Positions 1 through 9,885 are shown, counted from the first letter of the stretch. The stretch is DNA of 64,000 nucleotides from Ignavibacteria bacterium (GCA_013204605.1 JABMNI010000041.1:1-64000), one strand, 5' to 3'. Made by a program: numbers and translations. The notes: generated from the sequence alone by a model not told the origin.

Positions 1-155
1 TACGAATTACGATTTACGATTTACGAATTACGAATTACGATTTACGAGTCCCGAGCGCGACGAGGGACGAGCTAATTGCTAATTGAATTTGATGATTTGG
101 TCATTTGATGATGCCAATCTTAATATCCAATGTGAAATTGCTAATTGCTAATTGT
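1..155. repeat. Intergenic repeat mosaic (AATTACG/ATTTACG heptamers)
   Basis: Bases 1-49 are imperfect tandem heptamers of the TTACGAA/TTACGAT type. They are followed by a CCCGAGCGCGACGAGGGACGAG element (about 49-70) and by CTAATTG octamers at about 72-88 and 137-154. The same building blocks recur in other gene-free gaps of the window, near 14.4, 39.2, 46.0, 51.5 and 60.05 kb. No coding potential was seen. The function is unknown. Confidence 0.8.
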
Positions 156-404
156 CTACTGCGGTATGATTTCGTACGGCGACAACTCGTCATTAATCAC
201 CAGTGGCACCTTGCCGTGTGGTGTTTCAAGAATGACGGATTCGGTGCTCTCCATGCCCCCAAGCATGTCGGACTCGTGCTGAAGTTCGGCAATCCAGTTG
301 TACAATGCGGATGACACAGCCAGCTCGTGAGGGGGCTTACCATGTTCGTTTGCGTATCGTTCAACCGAAGCAAAAACTTCATCAAATGCATCAAACCAGT
401 CCAT
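156..404 (-). CDS. Small hypothetical protein, 82 aa
   Basis: An 82-residue acidic ORF beginning MDWFDAFDEVFASVERYANEHGK. It opens at an ATG with AGGA about six bases upstream (gtaggaaaaATG), which favours this start. The sequence looks like a small mostly helical soluble protein, and I recognise no family. The overlapping plus-strand and other-frame ORFs (105-314, 197-394) have poor composition and I treat them as shadows. The gene is divergent from rpsA. A copy of the AG5CT word lies inside it near 332. It could still be a chance ORF, but the start context and composition support a real gene. Confidence 0.55.
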   Translation of the reverse strand: MDWFDAFDEVFASVERYANEHGKPPHELAVSSALYNWIAELQHESDMLGGMESTESVILETPHGKVPLVINDELSPYEIIPQ

Positions 405-648
405 TTTTCCTACTTTTTCTATGTAAAAATGGCAAAACGCCAGACCACATACAACAACCTCGCAAGCGCCCCGAAGTTACCCATGAGTTATTAACACACA
501 GCCTGGGAGAGCCCCTTTTACCATTAATTCGCGTTTTTTCCATATTTTAACACTCTTTTCTCGGGCCCTAAACTTGTTTCAATAACCTTTAGCGACGAAT
601 GCGATGCGGAGGGCCGCGCAAAGTAATTCGTTTGGTTCGGAGTATTAC
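405..648. promoter_or_regulatory. Intergenic region upstream of rpsA
   Basis: A 244-nt gap between the small divergent gene and rpsA, expected to carry the rpsA promoter and leader. I cannot place -10 and -35 elements with confidence. It contains one AGCCCCT word near 511. The stretch just before the chosen rpsA ATG reads cggag, a plausible ribosome-binding site. Confidence 0.35.
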
Positions 649-2901
649 ATGTCGGAACAGACAGAAGATCAAAATGAAGTTACACAGGACAGTTCAGCCG
701 ATACGGCGAACGATGCGCCTGAAGTAGCTGTGGAAGTGGTGGAAGAAGAAACAGTTGCAGTACCGGAAGCTCCGGTAGCGGTGGCTGAAGAAGTAGTTGA
801 AGAACAAGTAAGCGCAGTTGAGGCTGTTGCAGCACAAACAACATTTGTTGAAGAGACATCGATGGAATCGATTGCTATGCGTGCTGCTCAAAAAGCAATC
901 AACACAAAATCTGCCATGGCTAAAATTCTCGAAGGGGAGTTGGATGACGTGTCGATGACAGATGATGCGTTTAGAAGCTTGTTCGATGACAAACTTTCAC
1001 GTGTAAAAGAAGATGAGATGGTTCACGGTACAGTGGTATCGGTAACCAAGGATGAAATTTTAGTCGACATCGGATTCAAATCACTAGGTATTGTTCCGCG
1101 CGCTGAATTTGTTGGTGCCGAGACTTTGTTACCGGGTGATGGCGTTGACGTATTTGTTGAGAAGATAGAAGATGGCGAAGGACGACTAATTCTTAGTCGA
1201 CGTCGCGCTGACTTCATGAAAACTTGGGAAGATATTCTTAAGCTTCATGAAACTCAGGCTATCACTCCTGTACACATTCTGCGTAGAATCAAGGGTGGAA
1301 TGGTTGTTGACCTTTTGGGTATCGAGGCCTTCCTTCCGGGATCGCAAATCGATGTTCGTCCGGTTCGTGACTTCGACGCATGGGTTGGAAAAACTCTCGA
1401 CGTTCGTGTAGTTAAGGTAAATCATCCTAGCGAGAACGTTGTTGTAAGTCATAAGGTATTGCTTGAAGAGCACTTGGCTGAACAACGCGGAAAAATTCTT
1501 GAGCTACTTGAGAAGGGTCTTGTACTTGAAGGTGTGGTTAAAGCAATCGCAGACTTCGGAGTATTTGTTGACCTTGGTGGTGTTGATGGTTTGGTACACA
1601 TCACAGATCTATCATGGGGTAGAGTTACTCATCCAAGTGAGATTGTTCAACTTGATGAGCACGTTAAAGTTGTGGTCCTTGAGTACGATGAGAATCGCAA
1701 ACGAATCTCGTTGGGAATGAAGCAACTAACACCTCATCCATGGGATCAGATTTCGGAACGTTACGAGCCGAACTCGACGGTATCCGGCAAGGTTGTTTCC
1801 TTGACTGACTACGGCGCGTTTATTGAAATTGAAAAAGGTGTTGAAGGCTTGATTCACATTAGTGAGATGAGCTGGACTCAGCACGTTAAGCATCCATCGC
1901 AGGTTGTGAGCTTGGGTCAAGTTGTTAACGCGGTTGTATTGAGTATCGACAAAGGCGAGCGCAAACTTGCCCTTGGTATGAAGCAACTCGAGCCTGATCC
2001 TTGGAACGACCTAACAGCTAAGTATCCGGTTGATTCAACGCACAAAGGTATTGTTCGCAACCTCACCAACTTTGGTGTGTTTGTTGAACTTGAGCCTGGT
2101 GTTGATGGACTGGTTCACATTTCTGACCTTTCTTGGACAAAGAAAATTCGTCATCCGGGTGAGTTTGTGAAGAAGGGCGACGAACTTGATGTTATCGTTC
2201 TTGCTATCGACAACGAGCACCGTCGGATTTCTCTTGGCCATAAGCAGATCAGCGAAAACCCATGGGATATCTTTGAGAACGAATTTGGTGTTGGCACCGA
2301 AACTGAAGGTAAAATCATTCGCATCATCGATAAAGGTGTGATTGTTGAACTTCCTCAGGGTGTTGATGGATTCGTTCCGGTATCACAACTTTCGTTCGCA
2401 CCTGTTCGGAACATTGCAGACTTCTTCAACCCTGATGATACGTTGATGATTAAGGTTGTAGAGTTTGATAAAGAGCAGAAGAAGATTGTTCTTTCCGCAG
2501 TTGAGTATTTGCGCGGTAGAGGTGCCGAAGAGATTGACGCATACAATGCGAAACACCCGGTTCCAAATGCTGACAAATACAATACGGACGGTTCGGCTTC
2601 AACTTCGACAACCATGGAAGATCTTGAAGATTCTTTCCCGGTTGAAGAATTGGGTCTGGACTATTCTGGAATTCAGATTCCCGACATCATTATCGACGAA
2701 GATGATAATGGTGACCGCGTTGTAGAACCAGTCAAAAAAGCTCCAAAGGCGAAGGCGAAAGCTAAAGTTGTCGCTGAGGCTCCGGCTGAAGTTGTTGCTG
2801 AGGCTGCTGCTGAAGTTGCTGCTGAGGCTGCTGCTGATGACGTAGCTGCTGACGACGCTCCTGCAGAGGATGCCGCTAGCACGGAAGAGCCAACAGCGTA
2901 A
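649..2901 (+). CDS. rpsA: 30S ribosomal protein S1
   Basis: S1 binds mRNA and helps load it on the 30S subunit. Six S1/OB repeats are visible after an acidic, Glu/Val-rich N-terminal extension of roughly 110 residues. Repeats 3-5 are the most regular, each with a GVFVxL / GLVHIxxLSW core and an ISLGxKQL end. A Lys/Ala then Ala/Glu-rich tail follows the last repeat. The ORF track opens 15 codons earlier at 604, but the ATG at 649 (MSEQTEDQ) has a CGGAG upstream and is the more likely start, giving 750 residues. It is monocistronic, followed by a strong terminator. It is one of the longest stretches of the window without the AG(4-5)CT word. Confidence 0.96.
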   Translation: MSEQTEDQNEVTQDSSADTANDAPEVAVEVVEEETVAVPEAPVAVAEEVVEEQVSAVEAVAAQTTFVEETSMESIAMRAAQKAINTKSAMAKILEGELDDVSMTDDAFRSLFDDKLSRVKEDEMVHGTVVSVTKDEILVDIGFKSLGIVPRAEFVGAETLLPGDGVDVFVEKIEDGEGRLILSRRRADFMKTWEDILKLHETQAITPVHILRRIKGGMVVDLLGIEAFLPGSQIDVRPVRDFDAWVGKTLDVRVVKVNHPSENVVVSHKVLLEEHLAEQRGKILELLEKGLVLEGVVKAIADFGVFVDLGGVDGLVHITDLSWGRVTHPSEIVQLDEHVKVVVLEYDENRKRISLGMKQLTPHPWDQISERYEPNSTVSGKVVSLTDYGAFIEIEKGVEGLIHISEMSWTQHVKHPSQVVSLGQVVNAVVLSIDKGERKLALGMKQLEPDPWNDLTAKYPVDSTHKGIVRNLTNFGVFVELEPGVDGLVHISDLSWTKKIRHPGEFVKKGDELDVIVLAIDNEHRRISLGHKQISENPWDIFENEFGVGTETEGKIIRIIDKGVIVELPQGVDGFVPVSQLSFAPVRNIADFFNPDDTLMIKVVEFDKEQKKIVLSAVEYLRGRGAEEIDAYNAKHPVPNADKYNTDGSASTSTTMEDLEDSFPVEELGLDYSGIQIPDIIIDEDDNGDRVVEPVKKAPKAKAKAKVVAEAPAEVVAEAAAEVAAEAAADDVAADDAPAEDAASTEEPTA

Positions 2902-2927
2902 AATCACCGCAAGTTGATTAGTAATTA

Positions 2928-2962
2928 GAGTCCTGAGCGTTTTGCTCAGGACTCTTTTTTTT
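2928..2962 (+). terminator. Rho-independent terminator of rpsA
   Basis: A perfect 11-bp stem GAGTCCTGAGC / GCTCAGGACTC with a GTTTT loop, followed by eight T residues. It lies 27 nt after the rpsA stop and before folC. Confidence 0.95.
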
Positions 2963-2984
2963 GTTCTGATTAGTTTTGAATGTT

Positions 2985-4271
2985 ATGTTACAAGACCCCA
3001 ACAAAGAATTACTCCACCAATTGTTTGCCATGACGTTCCAAGGCATCAAGCCGGGATTGGAACGCATTCAACAAATGTTGCAGACGCTGAATAATCCACA
3101 CCTTTTGTTTCCCGTAATTCATGTTGCAGGTACAAACGGTAAGGGCAGTACAAGTAGCATTCTTGCTTCGGTTTTGCGAAGCGCGGGGTACAAGGTTGGA
3201 CTCTACACTTCACCGCACATCGTCAGCTTTAACGAGCGCATAAAAATCAACGCGGAAAATATTTCCGACTCCGACGTGGCACGCCTGGCAAGCCCCCTAA
3301 TGGAAGAAGCTAGACAGATTGGCGGAACATTTTTCGAGGTGACTACTGCAATGGCGTTTCAGTATTTCGCTGAGCAGCGCGTGGATGTGGCCGTGATTGA
3401 AGTGGGCATGGGCGGACGGCTGGATGCGACAAATGTGGTGGAGCCAATTTTGAGTGTGATCACGGCAATCGATTTAGATCACACGGAATATCTGGGGAAT
3501 ACCATCGCAAAAATTGCCGCTGAGAAAGGGGGCATTATTAAATGCGGAATTCCAGTTATCGTTTCGGAACAGTCGCCGCATCACCGAGCTGAGGTATATA
3601 AAACGCTCACCGACATTGCAGAAAAAATAAATTCGCAAGTGGTTTTTGCCGATGATGTAGTAAAGGTCGAAATCGATCACGTTCATCCCGATCTTAGCAT
3701 GAGTGTAAGCGTTATCGACGATGATTTTTTGCATTACTACAACGTAGATATTGCCGGTGCGCATCAGGCCGCAAACGTTGCGACAGTTTTGGCGGCGATT
3801 CCATTTTTGCAACGACTCTATTTCATAAACGCCGATCAGCTGCGTTATGGAATCGAGCATGTACGAGAGCAGAGTGGCCTGTATGGTCGCGTAACGCTCA
3901 TAAACAAAACGCCGACCACCGTGCTTGACGTTTCGCACAATCCTGCCGGCATTACAACATTGGCCAACACGCTGTCGGCCGCTGGCTATGTCACTCCGAA
4001 TTGGAACGTTGTGTTTGGCGCTATGCAAGACAAAGATGTCGCGGGCATGCTAAAAGCTGCAGCTGTTTTTGCCGGACATTTCCATTTGTGCACACCTAAA
4101 ATTGCTCGCGCAGCATCGGTTGACGAACTTGAAAAACTACTAACTGAATTCAGTTCAATTTCGTACACCGTTCACGCATCTGTCGCTGATGCATTTAGGT
4201 CAGCACAACTTGCCGGTCCAACTATTGTATGCGGATCATTTCACGTTGCCGACGAAGTTCTCACCTCGTGA
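2985..4271 (+). CDS. folC: Bifunctional folylpolyglutamate / dihydrofolate synthase
   Basis: Adds glutamate to (dihydro)folates in an ATP-dependent Mur-ligase-type reaction in the cytoplasm. Visible are the FolC P-loop HVAGTNGKGST, the LYTSPH segment, the EVGMGGRLDATN motif with metal-binding residues, and the central D-H-T-E-YLG segment. The end reads VVFGAMQDKD, typical of the C-terminal domain. The ORF track opens with TTG at 2976; ATG 2985 (MLQDPNKEL) is preferred and gives about 428 residues, normal for FolC. The stop codon is inside the first copy of a 44-bp tandem repeat. Confidence 0.95.
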   Translation: MLQDPNKELLHQLFAMTFQGIKPGLERIQQMLQTLNNPHLLFPVIHVAGTNGKGSTSSILASVLRSAGYKVGLYTSPHIVSFNERIKINAENISDSDVARLASPLMEEARQIGGTFFEVTTAMAFQYFAEQRVDVAVIEVGMGGRLDATNVVEPILSVITAIDLDHTEYLGNTIAKIAAEKGGIIKCGIPVIVSEQSPHHRAEVYKTLTDIAEKINSQVVFADDVVKVEIDHVHPDLSMSVSVIDDDFLHYYNVDIAGAHQAANVATVLAAIPFLQRLYFINADQLRYGIEHVREQSGLYGRVTLINKTPTTVLDVSHNPAGITTLANTLSAAGYVTPNWNVVFGAMQDKDVAGMLKAAAVFAGHFHLCTPKIARAASVDELEKLLTEFSSISYTVHASVADAFRSAQLAGPTIVCGSFHVADEVLTS

Positions 4272-4347
4272 TAACCATGTACTCAGCACGCACTTACCAC
4301 GCACTCACCTCGTGATAACCAGGTACTCAGCACGCACTTACCACGCA
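4260..4347. repeat. 44-bp tandem duplication covering the folC stop
   Basis: Two direct copies (4260-4303 and 4304-4347) starting CTCACCTCGTGATAACC and differing by one base near residue 18. A partial third copy follows. The first copy includes the last codons and TGA of folC, so the duplication copied the gene end into the spacer between the convergent genes folC and the PAS-UbiA gene. Confidence 0.85.
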
Positions 4348-4359
4348 CTCACTACACAC

Positions 4360-5619
4360 TCACCACGTAACAACTAACGCAAGCGCAAATAATACCGTAG
4401 CAACAATCTGAAGTTTAATGGTGTTCACATTAGCCTTCACCAGAGTTCTAAGCAAGATGTGTTTGCGCATATACGAGATAATCCATGCACCGTACATTAA
4501 GCTCACCAGTGCTGAGATGTTGAGAAGGGGCTTTCCATACATTAGCCCAAGCCACACTGTGACTGCAATGCTGAGCATCCAAAACATTGAGTAGAAAAGT
4601 ATGGCGCTCTTTTTTCCGAACGTTACGATGAGATGATTTTTTCCTGTAGAGGCATCGCCCTCTTCGTCGGGCACTTGATTAAGAACCAAAATATTTGTGG
4701 TTAGAAGTCCCGCCGGAATTCCAAACAAAAATGCTTCCCAAGAATATGCGGAAGTAAGAACGTAGTGCATTCCCATCGTAATTAACGGACCGAAGGCCAG
4801 TCCAATAACAATCTCTCCCAGACCATGCCTGGCAACCAGTCTGATGGGCGGCGCGGTGTAAAAGAAGCCCAGGAACAAACCAATGGTTCCTATCACAAGC
4901 ACTCCTGTGCCAACAACGCTGGTTAAATAGACGCCAATAACTAGTGCTGCAATAGCCAAACCAATGGCCACATTTCTAGTACCTTTTAAATCTATCAATC
5001 GCATTTCAATTGCTCTGCTGCCACCCGAATACTGCACAAAATATTTCGAGTTTGCAGCATCAGTTCCATTCTTAACATCGAAATAATCATTAAAAACATT
5101 GCTAGCCAAATGTAGGAATGCTACGCCCAGAATGGCAAGTATTGCATGTGTCCACACAATCGGAATTCCTACTACACCACTACTATATGCCAGTCCAATA
5201 AATGTCGGTGTCAACGCCGCGGTCAAAAACGGAGCTCTGGTGATAACTAACCACCGAATAATTTTCGTAGCAGTTTTAATTGGAACATCAACTACTTCAC
5301 TCAACTCCTCTGTTACGCCGCAATAACCAATTTGCACCCCGCCTTTAAACGTCGGTGAAATTCTAATTCGAGCACCGAATTCGTCACCGTTCTTTCGAAT
5401 AAAAACAGTGTCGGTCACATACTCGCCATCCTTCACCGCAGAAGTAAGCCACGTGTTCAAATTCTGAAGGACAATCTCGCCCGGCGAAAACAACGAAACG
5501 CGCTGCCTCGAAACAACCTCTTGTGCATTATACCCAAACATTGCCTCGGCACCCGAACTAAACGTTTCTATGATGCCTTCCATATCACACGTGATAACCG
5601 ATTTGTCTGCAGCCGCCAT
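4360..5619 (-). CDS. PAS domain-UbiA prenyltransferase fusion (MenA-like)
   Basis: Residues about 5-105 form a PAS domain (AAADKSVITCDMEGIIETF, then GAEAMFGYNAQEVV and IRKNGDEFGARIRISP). Residues about 120-419 form a polytopic UbiA prenyltransferase with roughly eight or nine membrane segments. The first Asp-rich motif is NDYFDVKNGTD (about 177-187) and the second is DEEGDASTGK. These bind Mg2+-prenyl diphosphate, and NDYFD is typical of 1,4-dihydroxy-2-naphthoate prenyltransferase (MenA) of menaquinone synthesis. The substrate is inferred. A PAS domain on this enzyme is unusual and could sense redox state or quinone. It is monocistronic, convergent with folC and divergent from purH. Confidence 0.8.
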   Translation of the reverse strand: MAAADKSVITCDMEGIIETFSSGAEAMFGYNAQEVVSRQRVSLFSPGEIVLQNLNTWLTSAVKDGEYVTDTVFIRKNGDEFGARIRISPTFKGGVQIGYCGVTEELSEVVDVPIKTATKIIRWLVITRAPFLTAALTPTFIGLAYSSGVVGIPIVWTHAILAILGVAFLHLASNVFNDYFDVKNGTDAANSKYFVQYSGGSRAIEMRLIDLKGTRNVAIGLAIAALVIGVYLTSVVGTGVLVIGTIGLFLGFFYTAPPIRLVARHGLGEIVIGLAFGPLITMGMHYVLTSAYSWEAFLFGIPAGLLTTNILVLNQVPDEEGDASTGKNHLIVTFGKKSAILFYSMFWMLSIAVTVWLGLMYGKPLLNISALVSLMYGAWIISYMRKHILLRTLVKANVNTIKLQIVATVLFALALVVTW

Positions 5620-5801
5620 GGCGTCTCCTGGATGAATGTTGATGAGATGGGTGCTAATATACTAAACTGACCCACTGGTCGGAAGTCTAATGTGGAAATT
5701 TATTAAATCTTGCCGGGGAACTTTTGCCGGGGAAGAAAATTGGGTTTCGTAGTTTTGTCCTTCATAATCCTTCCCCTCATAAACAAAATCTTCCCTTAAG
5801 A

Positions 5802-7328
5802 ATGCAAAAAACAGCGCTGTTATCCGTTTCAGATAAGACAGGAATTACCGAACTAGCAAAACACCTACATGACCTTGGATATCGCATAATGTCGACCGGT
5901 GGCACCGCAAAAGCGGTAAGCGAAGCCGGAATTCCGGTGGTTTCGGTGTCTACAATTACGGGCTTTCCTGAAATAATGAACGGTCGCGTAAAAACACTAC
6001 ACCCGAACGTTCACGGTGGACTGCTGGCAGTGATGGACAATCCGTCGCACGTAAAAGCTCTGAAGGAACATGGTATCGACAAAATAGATGTCCTAGTTGT
6101 AAATCTGTATCCGTTCGAAGCAACCGTGGCGAAGGCCGATGCAACACACGAAGAAGTGATAGAAAATATCGACATCGGTGGACCAGCCATGGTGCGCGCA
6201 GCAGCAAAAAATTATTTGCACACCGTTGTTGTCGTCAACCCAGATCGGTATGCAGAGTTGACAACCATGCTCACAAATAACGACGTACCAAAAACCACTC
6301 GTCTCAATCTCGCGCTCGAAGCGTTTGCGCACACCGCTCAATACGACGCACGTATCGCGCAGTATCTAACCACGTTTACAAAAAACGAAAACATTCGCGA
6401 GACTGCAATCCCCTTGCGCGTAGATCAACACTTGCGATACGGCGAGAACCCGCACCAAACTGCAACGCTGTACGGCGATTTCACAAAAATTTTTACACAA
6501 CTGCACGGCAAGGAATTGTCGTACAATAACATCATCGACATCGACGCCGCAGCAAAACTCTGCACAGAATTTTCACAGCCTGCCGTAGTAATCGTTAAGC
6601 ACACAAACCCTTGCGGCGTGGGCATTGCAGACACCCTCACCGACGCATGGCACAAGGCCTTCGCCACCGATACAGTAAGCCCCTTTGGCGGAATAGTTGC
6701 TGTCAACCGCGAAGTTGACAAACAATTCGCCGAAACAATTCACAGCATTTTTACCGAGGTTGTAATTGCGCCGAGTTTCTCCGCAGAGGCACTCGAAATT
6801 CTGCAAAAGAAAAAAGATCGACGTCTAATGATTTCAAACGGCGAACTACTTGCAAATAATTTTGGCAACGATTTCAAATCTGTGTCAGGGGGCTTTCTGG
6901 TTCAATCAACTGATGCGGCATTGTTAAATGCAGGCGCCTTAAAAGTTGTAACCGAGCGCAAACCAACTACTGATGAAGAAGCTGCCATGATGTTCGCGTG
7001 GACAATTGCAAAGCACGTAAAAAGTAACGCAATTGTATATGCCGCCGCCGATCGTACGCTTGCCATTGGTGCGGGTCAGATGTCGCGGTTAGATTCCGCT
7101 CGAATTGCCGTGCGCAAGGCTGCCGACGCTAACATCCCGTTAGACGGCTGCGCAGTAGCATCAGATGCATTTTTTCCTTTTGCCGATGGATTGCTGCAAG
7201 CCGCCGAGGCCGGTGCCACCTGCGTTATACAACCGGGCGGATCAATCCGCGACGAAGAAGTTATTGCCGCAGCTAATGAAAAGGGGCTTGCCATGATGTT
7301 CACTGGAATGCGCCACTTCAAGCACTAA
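5802..7328 (+). CDS. purH: Bifunctional AICAR transformylase / IMP cyclohydrolase
   Basis: Catalyses the last two steps of de novo IMP synthesis. The N-terminal MGS-like cyclohydrolase domain starts ALLSVSDKTG and contains STGGTAKAV and GRVKTLHPNVHGGLL. The C-terminal transformylase domain has LRYGENPHQ, KHTNPCGVG, the SPFGGIVAVN segment, and the end QPGGSIRDEEVIAAANEKG. The track ORF opens at 5724, but MQKTALLSVSDKTG at 5802 matches the family start and gives 508 residues, a usual length. The upstream spacer contains the small repeat TTGCCGGGGAA twice. One AG4CT copy encodes KGL near the end (7282). Confidence 0.96.
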   Translation: MQKTALLSVSDKTGITELAKHLHDLGYRIMSTGGTAKAVSEAGIPVVSVSTITGFPEIMNGRVKTLHPNVHGGLLAVMDNPSHVKALKEHGIDKIDVLVVNLYPFEATVAKADATHEEVIENIDIGGPAMVRAAAKNYLHTVVVVNPDRYAELTTMLTNNDVPKTTRLNLALEAFAHTAQYDARIAQYLTTFTKNENIRETAIPLRVDQHLRYGENPHQTATLYGDFTKIFTQLHGKELSYNNIIDIDAAAKLCTEFSQPAVVIVKHTNPCGVGIADTLTDAWHKAFATDTVSPFGGIVAVNREVDKQFAETIHSIFTEVVIAPSFSAEALEILQKKKDRRLMISNGELLANNFGNDFKSVSGGFLVQSTDAALLNAGALKVVTERKPTTDEEAAMMFAWTIAKHVKSNAIVYAAADRTLAIGAGQMSRLDSARIAVRKAADANIPLDGCAVASDAFFPFADGLLQAAEAGATCVIQPGGSIRDEEVIAAANEKGLAMMFTGMRHFKH

Positions 7329-7371
7329 GCATTACTTGTTTTTCTGTATCACTATTCCTGAGTCAGAGTCT

Positions 7372-9885
7372 TTACTTCGCGTTTCTACTCGCCTCATGTA
7401 GCACGTCCAAATTGTGCTGCACTTTCCCATATACAGTGTCTTCCGGAAAGGTTGAATCGGTACCAATCTCACCCGCAGGATACCGCATCATAATCTCCAC
7501 TGCATCTTCTAACGTAGTAATTGGATAGATGAAGAATTTCTTTTTTCGGATAGCTTCAACAATTTCGTCACGTAGCATTATGTCTGAAACGTTTTGATAC
7601 GGTATTGCAACTCCTTGCGTGCCAGTTAGCCCCCTATCCATACAGACTTCAAAGAAGCCCGTAATTTTTTCGTTCACGCCACCGATTGGTTGCACGTCAC
7701 CTTTTTGATTTATCGAGCCTGTTATGGCAAAATCTTGTCTGATGGGAATGTTGGAAATCGCCGAAAGCAAGATGAGAATTTCGGCCACAGATGCACTGTC
7801 GCCGTCGATGCCGCCATACGATTGTTCAAACGCAATACTGGCCGTAAACGATATTGGTTGAGAGCGAGAGAAAAGCGATCGCAGTAGTCCCGATAATATC
7901 AACACGCCCTTAGAGTGGATGGCTCCACTCATATCAACCTCGCGCTCGATGTTCACGATGCCGGCGTTTCCGGCACTGACAGTAGCTGTGATGCGCGATG
8001 GTTTGCCGTATGCTACAATGCCGGCTTCGTATACAGTTAGTCCATTAATCTGACCCACTCGTTCGCCCTTGACATCGATTAGCAATGTCCCTTTTGTTAT
8101 CTCTTCGCGCATCTGTATATCCACGCTGTTGCTGCGCCACCTGCGTTGCTCCAACGCGTGTAAAACATGTGTACGGGTTACAATTTTGCCACCATTGATT
8201 TTTGCAAAATGAGAAGCCTCCCGAAAAACATCAGCAACGTAGCTGAATTGAAGCGAGATTTTCGATTTCGATTCCGAGTATGCCACGGCCCACTCTACTA
8301 TAGCTGAAGCGCCCGATGCATTACAGTGTAATAACGATTCCTCCTGCGCAAGCCGGTGAAAAAATCGACAATAGTTCTGCACCATTGTGACCGAAAGTTT
8401 TGCCGTATCATCGAATTGCGAATGCACCTTAAACATTTTATGAAAGTCTTCATCGGCCGCCCACAAGGCATCATAGATGCTCGGATCTCCAAGCAATATC
8501 ACCTTAACATTCACCTTAATCCATTCGGGATTTATTTGGTTAAGTTGCATTTGATTTTCGGGTGACTGTATCTCCAATCGGTTGTACAGTAGCACTTTCT
8601 TTAACGCATTCCAAAGCGTTGCATCAGCTAACAAATCCATTGCATTCAGAACAATGTATCCACCATCGGCACGCAACAAAGAACCCGCGCGAATATTTGT
8701 AAAGTCACTCACCACAAACCCGCTCGAGTCCATGCGCTTTTCGATCGTACCAAATAAACTCGCAAACGTTGGCGACGTTTCAACAAGGATCGGCGCCGTC
8801 TTCGTATCGTAGTTGTCTACAATCAAATTCACATAATGCTTTCGTTCAAGAACCTTGATCTGCTCATCTGCAACGGGATCCACCACACCTGCCTGTTGAG
8901 CAGAATACGCTTTGACGTATTCTTCCAAATGCCGCAACAAGAACGCCGTAACGCCCAACAAATATTGCTCAACTCGTTCGCGTGGAAAACTGTGTCGAAC
9001 ATCCGATAATACTGCATTTAGTAAAATCTCCACAGCAACTCGGTCATGCTTAGAAAGTTCGCGTTTGAAATTCGTCATTAGGCGCAACGACCTTCTACCC
9101 AAATCATTCAATTCGTCGCGGTGAATCGCATATTTTTTGCGAATTTTTTCAACCTCTTTCAGCGTAATCCCACCCTTCGCCAGCAATTCGTCCAGCTCAT
9201 CTGGTGAAAGGGGCTTTCCATCTACTAAGGGGAATATCTCGGAGCGCGTTGTGCCGTCTTCTTCCTGCAGTTGACCGAGCACGAAGCCCACCGGACGCAA
9301 CTTTGCATCGTACTCTTGCAAGAGGTCTTGCTCCAAGGTCTGATACCGCTGAATAATTTCTTTGCGTTTCGATTGAAATTGTTCCTCGTCGAAAAGCATT
9401 GGGATGCGGCGCTTAATCACGGTAAAGCAATCCGACATCATCTCCTTAAATACTCGACCTTCTCCAACATCAAAACGTAGCAACACCGGACACTCTGGCT
9501 GTTTAAAATTGTACACGTAGGCAAAGTCATATAACTCTTCAACTAAATGTTTGTGCTCATCCAAGATTTGCCTAACCGTTGTCATTCTTCCTGTACCAAC
9601 CACGCCAGAAGCCCAAATGTTATAGCCTTGACTTCTAATTTGTGCGCCCAAACGTATGGCTTCGATGGCCCTATCCTGTCCGACAATTTTATTGAGGGGT
9701 ATTAACTCTCGCGTCGTTTTAAACTTCACCCACTTTGTAGGACATACCCATTGTGCGTCTGCCGCAGTCAAAGGCACAAACTTTCGGAGCATGGCCACAG
9801 GAACCGCAGGCTTTGCAGTTTTCAGTCTTTTTTTCGAAGCTGTAGTAGGTGTTTTCTTACTTACATCAGAATTTTTCTTTGCCAT
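7372..9885 (-). CDS. LonB-like AAA+ protease (AAA_32 / Lon_C family)
   Basis: An ATP-dependent serine protease of the Lon superfamily with a degenerate AAA region (GVVGTGRMTT in the P-loop position) and the long helical insert typical of the AAA_32 group. The C-terminal proteolytic domain has the Ser nucleophile in GDSASVAE and the Lys of the Ser-Lys dyad in VNEKITGFF. Residues INQKGDVQPIGG are also diagnostic. The track start at 9999 would overlap the upstream nuclease gene by 77 nt. ATG 9885 (MAKKNSDVSKK) leaves a 37-nt gap and is preferred, giving 837 residues. It is probably co-transcribed behind the AddB-like gene. The substrate is unknown. Confidence 0.88.
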   Translation of the reverse strand: MAKKNSDVSKKTPTTASKKRLKTAKPAVPVAMLRKFVPLTAADAQWVCPTKWVKFKTTRELIPLNKIVGQDRAIEAIRLGAQIRSQGYNIWASGVVGTGRMTTVRQILDEHKHLVEELYDFAYVYNFKQPECPVLLRFDVGEGRVFKEMMSDCFTVIKRRIPMLFDEEQFQSKRKEIIQRYQTLEQDLLQEYDAKLRPVGFVLGQLQEEDGTTRSEIFPLVDGKPLSPDELDELLAKGGITLKEVEKIRKKYAIHRDELNDLGRRSLRLMTNFKRELSKHDRVAVEILLNAVLSDVRHSFPRERVEQYLLGVTAFLLRHLEEYVKAYSAQQAGVVDPVADEQIKVLERKHYVNLIVDNYDTKTAPILVETSPTFASLFGTIEKRMDSSGFVVSDFTNIRAGSLLRADGGYIVLNAMDLLADATLWNALKKVLLYNRLEIQSPENQMQLNQINPEWIKVNVKVILLGDPSIYDALWAADEDFHKMFKVHSQFDDTAKLSVTMVQNYCRFFHRLAQEESLLHCNASGASAIVEWAVAYSESKSKISLQFSYVADVFREASHFAKINGGKIVTRTHVLHALEQRRWRSNSVDIQMREEITKGTLLIDVKGERVGQINGLTVYEAGIVAYGKPSRITATVSAGNAGIVNIEREVDMSGAIHSKGVLILSGLLRSLFSRSQPISFTASIAFEQSYGGIDGDSASVAEILILLSAISNIPIRQDFAITGSINQKGDVQPIGGVNEKITGFFEVCMDRGLTGTQGVAIPYQNVSDIMLRDEIVEAIRKKKFFIYPITTLEDAVEIMMRYPAGEIGTDSTFPEDTVYGKVQHNLDVLHEASRNAK

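Noticed and set aside
3474-4028. 184-aa minus-strand ORF
   Set aside because: Shadow of folC; composition and length fit antisense, and folC motifs occupy the plus strand.
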